Source of the DNA: Tenrec ecaudatus
Lineage: Eukaryota; Chordata; Mammalia; Afrosoricida; Tenrecidae
DNA length: 64,000 bases
Direction of reading: 5' to 3'
Assembly: GCF_050624435.1 (NCBI RefSeq)
Contig: NC_134546.1
Coordinates: 39,015,501-39,079,500, forward strand
Part shown: positions 35,362 through 44,300 of the stretch, piece after piece
How positions within the stretch are numbered: the first letter of the stretch is position 1
Layout of the letters: every line of letters starts with the position of its first letter
Translations under genes and position numbers: made by a program
Notes under the pieces: generated by a model
What the model was told of the DNA's origin: nothing
Seen by the model: the letters and a program-made list of their open reading frames with translations, nothing else
Database searches by the model: none

Positions 35362-38300
35362 ACACAAAGAAATAAACAGCTAATTAGTCCACAGAGCAGT
35401 ACAGAGGGCTGCTGGGTGCAAGTCAAGGAAGCAGACAGCCGAGTTTTCTGTAGAGCAATACAGGCAGTCCTGCCACAAGCAGCAAACAGCAGGGCAAGAT
35501 ACCAAGTCACCCCGATGGCAGGGTCCAACAGTCCCCAGCTCAAGTGATGTACACACCAGCAGTGTGGCGAAGCTGGTCTCGAAGGAACCTCAAACTATAT
35601 TAACACGGTAAACAGGTTGGGTGTCCCACAGGTAGTGTAGCTCACAGGTTGAGGCAGACAACTAGCTAAGGCAGCCACACACTGGTCCAATCATCAGAGA
35701 GCAAGAGAGAGGAAGGCAAGGCTCACTGAGCCATTTATCTCTTTGCCCTTCTATTAAACTGCAACCTTATTAATCTCACACGTGTTTATTGGCCAGGTTG
35801 GCACAATAAACCTACCTATCACACATGCCAAAAAATGAAACATCACCTCTAAGATTTCTCTCCCATCCTTCCTATTTCCCATTCGGCTCCCTCCCCCCAC
35901 CCTACCCCCTTTGTCTTCTCCCTCTTTGTTTGGAGGCACTTTTGCTAGGACATAGTTGCAAACTATGAGAGGTGCCCATTTAAGATGTCTAATAAGAGCA
36001 GAGTAAAACCCTTACCTTAGCAAAAAAGTAAAGCCCATGAAACGGATGCTCCCTGGGCGAGGAGGTTTCTTCAGGTGGCAGGGCCCTGTCTTTCCCTCAG
36101 AGGACACCTCCATGTGGGGCCATTTTCCCCAGAAAGGAAACCCCAATAGTCTGCCTGAAGGGCATAGGTCTGACTTCCAATATTCTGAGCCATCAAGAAA
36201 GAGCTAAGGCGAGGATGGGACTCATGTTTGAAGCCTAAAGAGGTTAAACCAAATGGGCTCTCGATGGAGTTAGCCCTTAAATGTACACATGGAATACTGC
36301 CTTTATTTGGGGAACTAATCATATCTTCGAATTATTTCTGTTCTGTACTCTAAGAACATGAAACGAACCAGTTTAATGTTGAATCCACATGAGAGTATAT
36401 CTATTATGTACATAAAATATACATCGGACCTATCCTATCTACCTCTGTATCTGCCTTGTTTTCTCAAATTGCTTTCTTCCCATCACTCATTCATGTTGAT
36501 CAGCACAAGCCTTTCCTCCATAACAGAACTTGACTTTCTGACTGTTCTGTCTTTTGATGCTTCTAATTTATATCTAAGGGTGTAGCTAAGGCACCCTGGG
36601 GGTGGAGTGGTAGTGTGGTTAGCAGTGACTCTGGGAAAAATGAGGCTTTCTGCTCCTGTAAAGACTTAGAGCTGTGCAAACCAAAGGGACAGTTGTACCT
36701 CACCCATAGGGTGGCGATGAGTCAGAACAGGCTCAGGGGCAGGGAAGTTCGTTTTTATGGCACGCACAGCTTCTCTGATGCTCCCCGCCTTCTCTTTCCC
36801 ACCTTACTGCACTGTTCTATCATCTCCTGCCTGTCTGAGCTCTGGATTCGCCTCATTGTTCTATGGTTTACTGCATGGAGTTTATTTGCTTCTGTTTCTT
36901 GGGTACTATTTTCTCTCTTCTTTCTTTTCACAGTGCTTTGAGGGCTGCCATGCTACTTCTATGTATCTTGCTTACACTCATGGGCAGGCCGCCCAGCTTA
37001 CCTATTTCCTCACGAAGAACGAGTGAGTTATGTTTGAAGCTGCCTTTCCCAGTTAACTGGCACCAATTCCCGCTCTCCGAGCTGCATGAGAGAGCAGGGT
37101 GGTACTTTCTATCCGTGCTCCTATGGCGAGAGGCTGAGGGGCAGCACAGAGGCAGAGGATGGGAATGCTATCTTGGTGCTCTGACCACTGATATCCTGAG
37201 AACACTTAGTACATGGAGATTCCATAACTTAACACTTAAAAAAATATATATATATATGTGGCCATGACTTCTCTGCTTCCCATCTGCAGTCAGATGAAGC
37301 TTCCACAGCGCAGTGTGCCCCACTGACAGGCCTCCGGTCGGCTGCAGCCCAGAGAGGCTGACTACAAGGGGAAGAGCCGGATGAAGACGTAGGGAACTGG
37401 TACTCGAATCCGAGGAACACATATGGAACACCAAGCTCACAGCCAGTCTATTCTGACTCCTACCGTAGGCTATTAGGAAGGTGTAGCAAGCCTCATCTTT
37501 CTCCCCAAAGACGCGGGGGATTTCAAAGGGGTTACCTTTCAGTTAGCCGCCCAACACGCAGGGGTAACCCACTACACCACTGGGGTGCTCAGGCACACAT
37601 GTAGACATAAACAGGCGCAGGGAAGTTTGACAGGGCCTATACATCTTTTAAGTGTGCATATCTTTGAGCTGGGAATTCCACAGAAACTTGTGCTCAAGCT
37701 TATAAAATGATATGGTACAAAGATGTTCATAACATCATTTCTTACTGTCATGACCATATGGGTGGCCCCCTTTACTAGGAGATTCGTTAAGTAAGTCAGG
37801 GTACACAGGACCCTGCTAGTGAGCACTAATTTAACGCTCCTCTCGCCCCTTTAGATTAGACTAATCCATTCATGACAACCCCACACTCTTGCCCAAGGCT
37901 GGGTTCAGAAAAGCAGTTGCTGTCATCTTACCTGCCCACGGACACGATCAGAGAAAACAAGGGAGACGCAGGGCTACTACCCTCTCTGCACCTAGAACCA
38001 CCCAGTCTCTGCCAAGAGAGATGACCAGTTTACTCATGGTTCAAACCAACAGAGGACGCGATGTCTGCTCCTTATACGTGCAGACACTAAGTAAAAGGAA
38101 AAAGCTGCTGCAGTTAGAAAGCATGAACTGGTACACTATCATTCGCTACAATGGCCATGCTCCGCTGTGGACCAGGGCAGCCATCTGAGCCCACCTCTCT
38201 GTTCCACGCTAGGGAGGTGGGAGTCCGTTTCCATAAAGACCGTGCCCGTGCTGACACTAAGCAACAGTCGGACAGGGGTGTTATGAACTGGGATTGACTT

Positions 38301-41300
38301 GATGACAGTGAATGACTTAAAGTGGCTCTTCAAGCCAGTCTTTAACTCCTACCAAAAGGCATTTCCCTGCAAGGTCAAGGTCTGATAAGGGAGGGGATGG
38401 GGAGAGATAGGATTCACCTATGAGTAACTGTCAACAGGATTCCCTGGAATGGCTTACTGCTTTGTATAAAATAAGCCCTGAGAAACAGGAGGAAGGTCCC
38501 ATTACCAGCAAGAGCCAGGAGCGGAGCATGTCCTCCTGCAGTGACCCTCCACGTGACAGCTAGAACACCAGAGAACAGCAGCAGAACCAGGAGTCAGGGC
38601 ATGGAACACAGGATGGACTTCCCAACTCAAGGAGTGAGTTGAGTGTTTTTGTACAGGAGGCTGGCTTGCGGAGTGAGGCGTCTCTGGGCACTTAACTGGG
38701 GAAGTTGGGCTAGCTGACCCATGGAAGGGGGAACTGCGTGCCTCAGGACTAAGGCTTACTGGCATGGGGTGCCTTTGGGCACTCACTGCAGGGAGCTGGG
38801 TTTGCTGAGCCAAGGACCTTGCGCTGAATGCCTTCAGGTTGAGGCTTCCAGGGGCATGCCCTTTGGGCATTCTTAGCAGCCCTGAAAGAACTCTGTACAA
38901 TGTGCGGATAAACAACTCAACCCTGAGCATTTCTCACTGCATTACCATTTGTTAACTTTCTTAATAAACCCTTTGATCATGAATTTTCTGAGTCCTGGGT
39001 AGCCATTGCAATGGTTTTAACATCTCTAGAAGTGAAATAAAAAATACTAATTAAGTCCATCCAGGTTTGGTGTTTTGGTATTTTACACATAAACACACAC
39101 AAAACACGAGGGAGTTTCAAAAAGTTCGTGGTAACATGAAATGGAAAGATCATGGGATTTTTGCACCGGGATAAATGAGCAAGATAAGAAAGAAATAAAA
39201 CAGGTATACTCCTTTCTACGAATTACTTTGTAACAGCACCAACATTGACTTCTTATTTCAAAACTAAAACCAAAATCACTGCCATGGAGTCAATGCCAAC
39301 AGAGGGTAGAGCTGACCCTGTGACTTTCTGACGCAGTTTACCTTTCTCCCTTGAAGCAGCTGGTTGGTTCCATACTGCTGACCGTGCAGTTCGCAGTCCA
39401 ACTTGTACTTAAGGTTTCCCATTAAAAAGCCATTTTTATTTATGGTTACTGGCTACTTTTGTCGTTTAAAGAACATAGAGTGAATATGGCCGAGAACAAA
39501 GGTACTACTAACACGCCACAATACGAATGAACCCTGAAAGTATGTCACGTGAAAGAAAGGCCCCATGTCGTCCAATTCTATTTATCTGAAAGGTCCAGAA
39601 TAAGCAAATCAAGAGAGCTGAGGATGGTGAGGTTGGGCCATGTTGTCAGGGGAGCCCAGTGGCTAGCAAAGGACCTGGTGCTTGGTGCAGTAGAGGGGCA
39701 GAGAAAGCGAGGAAGGCTTCGGACCAGATGGACTGGCAGTGGCTGCCACATGGGCTCCGACATGACAACAGTGGGGCCGGGGCAGGTCTGGGTGGTGTCT
39801 CGTTCCGTGGTTGGTCAGATCCCCATGAGTGGGAGCCAATGGATGGCCGGCCCATCACCCACATCACCACAACACAGGCATAGAAGGGACATCGCCTTCA
39901 GTCACACGGTGGTGGCTCCGGGCTGGAGAGGCTGGTCAAAGAGGTGAGTGACAGCTCAAGAGCTCAAAGCTTTCTGAGGTAACGAGAATGCTCTGAAATT
40001 GGCAGTGGTGAAGGTTGCACACATCTGTAAACAAGCTAAAAAAGAATCACTGCATCCTATACTTGAAATGTGATGTACTTAAAATGACAGGTAAAATGTA
40101 CCTCAATGAAGCAGTTGTTTTGTTTTGAATTAAAAGATCGTTTTATTCGGGGCTCTTACAGCTCTTATAACAATCCATAATCTATCGTATCCAGTACCTT
40201 TGTACTTAAGTTGCCACCATTATTTTCTAAACATTACTTTCTATTGAGCCCTTGGTATCGGCTCCTTTCCTCCTCCCCCCCATGACACCGTGATAAATTA
40301 TAAATTATTTTCATATCTTACACCGACTTGTCTCCCTTCCCCCATGGTTTCTGTTGTCTGTCCCCCTTGGGTGGGTGTGCTTGTGTGTGTGTGGTTATGT
40401 ATAGATCATTGCAATCAGTTCCCCCTACCCCTCCTTCTCTCCCCACCTTCCCCCTGCATATCTGGTATCTCTACTCCCATTTCTGTCCCTGGATTCCGTG
40501 TGTCATGAGCTCTTATCTCTTATCTGTACCTGGGCACATGCTCTGTTCTAGCCTGCAGTGAAAGGCAGGACTGGGGTCATGACAGTAGGGGGTGAGGAAG
40601 TCTCAAGGAACCGGAGGAATATTGTGTGTTTCATCGGTGCTATGCTGTGCCCTGGTTGACTCTTCTCTTCCTTGTGACTCTTCTGTGAGGGGATATCCCA
40701 TTGTCTACCGAGGGGTTTGGGGCCTCTGCTGTGACCCCCCCAACCTTGTTCTCAACAATATAGTTCATTTTGTTTATTTGTTTTGGGTCTTCTGATGCCT
40801 GTTACCTGATCCTGTTGACACCTCATGATCACTCAGGCTGGTGTGCTAATGAAGCAGTTTTTTAATAAAAGAAATCTACCAGGTGCCACTTTAGTGTTCT
40901 GAGCCCCCAGGGAGCTCCCCTCCTGAGCTCGCAGGCCGCCCGCCCTCCTCCGTCACGTCACCCTCGCTCACAGCACCAGCAACCCTTGCCACAACCGCGG
41001 CCAGAAGCCAACTGTGCACCTCACATTCATTTCTTGATCATCTTTTCGTAAGTTCCTGGCTTTCCTCTTTTCATGCATCACTGACAGGCTTTGCATGTTA
41101 ATGCTGTCCCCCAACCTCAACGTTCCCTTAAGCCCTGTGGTTTCACTGCCCGATTTTGCACAGTGTGGGGATTTGCAGGAGTGTATTTGTCATGGTACAG
41201 CAGAGCTGAATGCAAAATCACAGATGACGATAAATTCTTAATGCCACTACCCGGTAGAGGGCTCGGGCTAGAGGACCACCCTCCATACCACAGTCTTATG

Positions 41301-44300
41301 TTTCCTGGGTGGTGCAAGCAGCTGAAACACCTGACTGATTAATCAAAAGGTGGGAAGTTCAAGTTCACCCAGAGGTCCCTCAGGAGAGAAGCACAAGGAT
41401 CTACTTTGAACTTCAACCACTGAAAACTCCACAGAGCACAATTCTAAAACTCTGTGTGCGCGTGCGCGTGGGCAGAGGGGGGTGGGACGGACGGACGGGG
41501 GTGCTCTGAGTTTGAGCAGGCTCCACAGGTCACTGCTTTCAACAGATTTCCACTGTCAACACATTCCAAACTAAAACAACGAGGAAAGCACTTTCATTTG
41601 GGATGTCATGGGTAGCAATTGTTTCTTTTGTTTGCCGGCATCTTCATGAGAGGGGAGTAAATCACTCAATAAGGCATGGCTGCTCTGTTTTCTCTCATTC
41701 ATGCCACTGCCTGAGCAGAGTGCCTCTCACTTTCCTTATCTCGGCTACCCCCACACTTATGAGCCCAAGGCCTTCCCAGTCAGTGCCCCCTCAGGCCCGT
41801 TCTTCAGGGGTCTCCTACTTTGAGTTTCCCTGCTGCTGTCTCTGGTTGACACAATTCTAGTCCTGTATCGCTTGCTTGTTCCATTCGCGCCCCTTAGCCT
41901 TGCAGACTCTGCAAGAACGCATCACAGCCAGCACCACTGACCGACCAAGACCTCAGCACAACAGGAGGTCCAGAGCCAGTGCTCCAGAAGTCCTCATCAC
42001 TTGCTTCACTGAACAAAAATCCTTGATAAATGAGACAAAACTGTAGGCTGCAGATTACCTTCTGAGTTACACACACAACCATTTTTGACATACGTCATCT
42101 CAATGCTTTTTAAGAAGCAAAAAGTTTCACTTAGTGATGCTGAACATATGTATGGCTACGCAAGAAATACAATTCGCTAAGCTTTGGACCCTGGTTGCCT
42201 TACCAGGAAAGAGGCTAAACAGGAAATTACAGCTGTTACACAAGACATTTTTAGATTGGGACCCCACTTCAACATCACAAGATGCAGAGGCAGAAATTAT
42301 AGCAATTTGAACATGGTGCAAAATTATCTCAGAACAATGCTTTCAAAACTATCTTTTGGTAGCAAAAACCATTTTTCACATATTTCTGCTTTACTATATA
42401 AGACAGACAAAAGCAGTGCTGACCAAGCTGGAGCAGAGGGCTCAGCATCTCCTGATGCCTACTTGACCCCCTCAGATGCCTTACCCTGGCTTCCCTACCC
42501 GAAGGACCCAATTGAGGTGGGTCCAAGACCCCAACAGGGCTGAGAAACACTAAAGGAACAATATCAAGGGGTTATGAGTAGAAAAAGACCTCATGTGGGG
42601 TTTTTTCCCAAAATTTATTTCAAATACTACTAAAAAAATTAAATTAAAACTTACCCATTCCGGCTGAAAACTCTCAGCCATGCTCTGATGTTTGGTCCTA
42701 ACAAACATAAACAGGGCACAGTAGTAAAAGTAGACAAAATAACTGCAAATAAAAATGTTTCCAACACCAATCTAGGTAAGGAAAAAAAACAACTATTAAT
42801 CTTTCTTACAATGTTAAATGTGCAAACATGTTTTTCTTGCAAAAAAAATTTAATATTAAAGTATACTGACACGTCACTTGGAATAGTAATACCAAACTCA
42901 CTGCTGACTCCTACCGACAACCCCACTACGAGTTTCCGAGACTGTAACTGTTTATGAGGGTAAAAAGTCCAGTCTTTCTCCTGAAGAGCTGCTGGTGGTT
43001 ATGAACTGCCGACCATGCAGACACAGCCTAACTGCTACACCACCGGAACACATACCAAAATGATCACAACCAATGTTACTGCTCAAATGGAAGCTAGGAA
43101 AAACCGCCCAGTGTGTAGCTGGTTGGAATGGCAGATTTTAGAAGGGTTAAATACCAGGGTCCTTGCTAAGATTATCTGTGGGATTATAAAGACTTTTCCC
43201 CAGCTTTGTCTCCCCCAAAGATATGCCAACATTAGATCAGTCTGCTCCCTGTAGGTGGGGCTCACACCCTACTGATAATGGTTTCCATGGAGCGCCAGAG
43301 AAGAGGTCAAACCCGCTCAGTGACATACAAAGTTAGGCTGCCATCCTGAATCTAGGATCCGCCCATCTTGTCACATGTATACCCCCAATACCTACCCCTA
43401 GATCATCCCTCCCTCATTACTGTAGTACCCGTAGCACAACCTCTGCTTGTGACGTATGTCTTTACCTATAATCAGGGGCTTGCAGCCCCCCAAAGATATG
43501 TAAGCCTTAGTTAGCAATAAAGAGCCCCTCCCTGGCTCTCCCTCACCTCCCTTTCTCCCCGTCCTTGCTCCCGTTCCGTCCCCTTGTCCTCCTTTCCCGC
43601 CCCCTCCCTCTCATGCCCTCCAGCCTCTCTCCACGTGGACCACCAAGGGCTGAGGTGAGCATGCTACTACTATGAAACGTGTCTAACGCCAATATTTCAA
43701 TCTCTCTTCTATCTCTCATGCTCTCTGACTTTATTATAATCTATATATATTATAATTATACAATTGCGCCTATCGAACCCGCGATTATATGTGGGGGGCA
43801 GGCCTTTTCTCCACAATTATCCTCTGCAAGAAACCTCATCAGCTGATGCTCAGTCGCTGGCACTTATTTTACAGGCAATGATTCAGTATAAACTTCTATC
43901 AGAAATACCTGGAGAGCCAGGTGAACTAAAGACTGGGGGCCGGACTGTTAGTTTTTGAGGCCAAAGAATTTGTGTTTCTAAAAAATACTGATTCTGCTGC
44001 TTCAAGTGCTAGAATTTGAAAACCATGCTCTAGAACATATTCTCTAAGACGTATTTGGCTTACCTCTCCCTTCTCAGAGGAAAAAAAAATGCTCAGCAAC
44101 CCCTTGGCAATGAATCATTTTTGTACTACAACCCATGATCCAGCATAAAGGGTAAGTACCGTATATCCTTGTGTATAAGCCGAGTTTTTCAGCACATTTA
44201 AAAAAATCATTTTATTGGGGATTTGTGCAACTCTCATCACAATCTATACATGCATCCACCGTGGCAAGCACATTTGTTGCCATCATTCTCAAAACATTTG

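Larger units (their letters stand above)
29983..42654 (-). other. PIGF intron (12.7 kb)
   Basis: The most repeat-dense part of the window: a mariner-type hairpin, L1 3'-UTR fragments on both strands, an L1 ORF2 relic, RTE relics, AfroSINEs, and an LTR with a long microsatellite. 41.5-42.6 kb is largely unrecognised. Confidence 0.7.

Noticed and set aside
35137-35543. Long antisense open frames of Ser-Leu and Tyr-Leu-Pro-Thr repeats
   Set aside because: They are translations of the TAGG/GAGA microsatellite in an LTR; the three frames give equivalent repeats.
39549-39947. 132-codon + strand open frame
   Set aside because: It is the decayed 3' end of an RTE LINE joined to L1M sequence, not a host gene.
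43762-43800. A retroviral primer-binding site after the LTR-like block
   Set aside because: The sequence attgcgcc...cgaaccc looks tRNA-like, but the TGG start and the spacing to the T-loop do not fit a primer-binding site.
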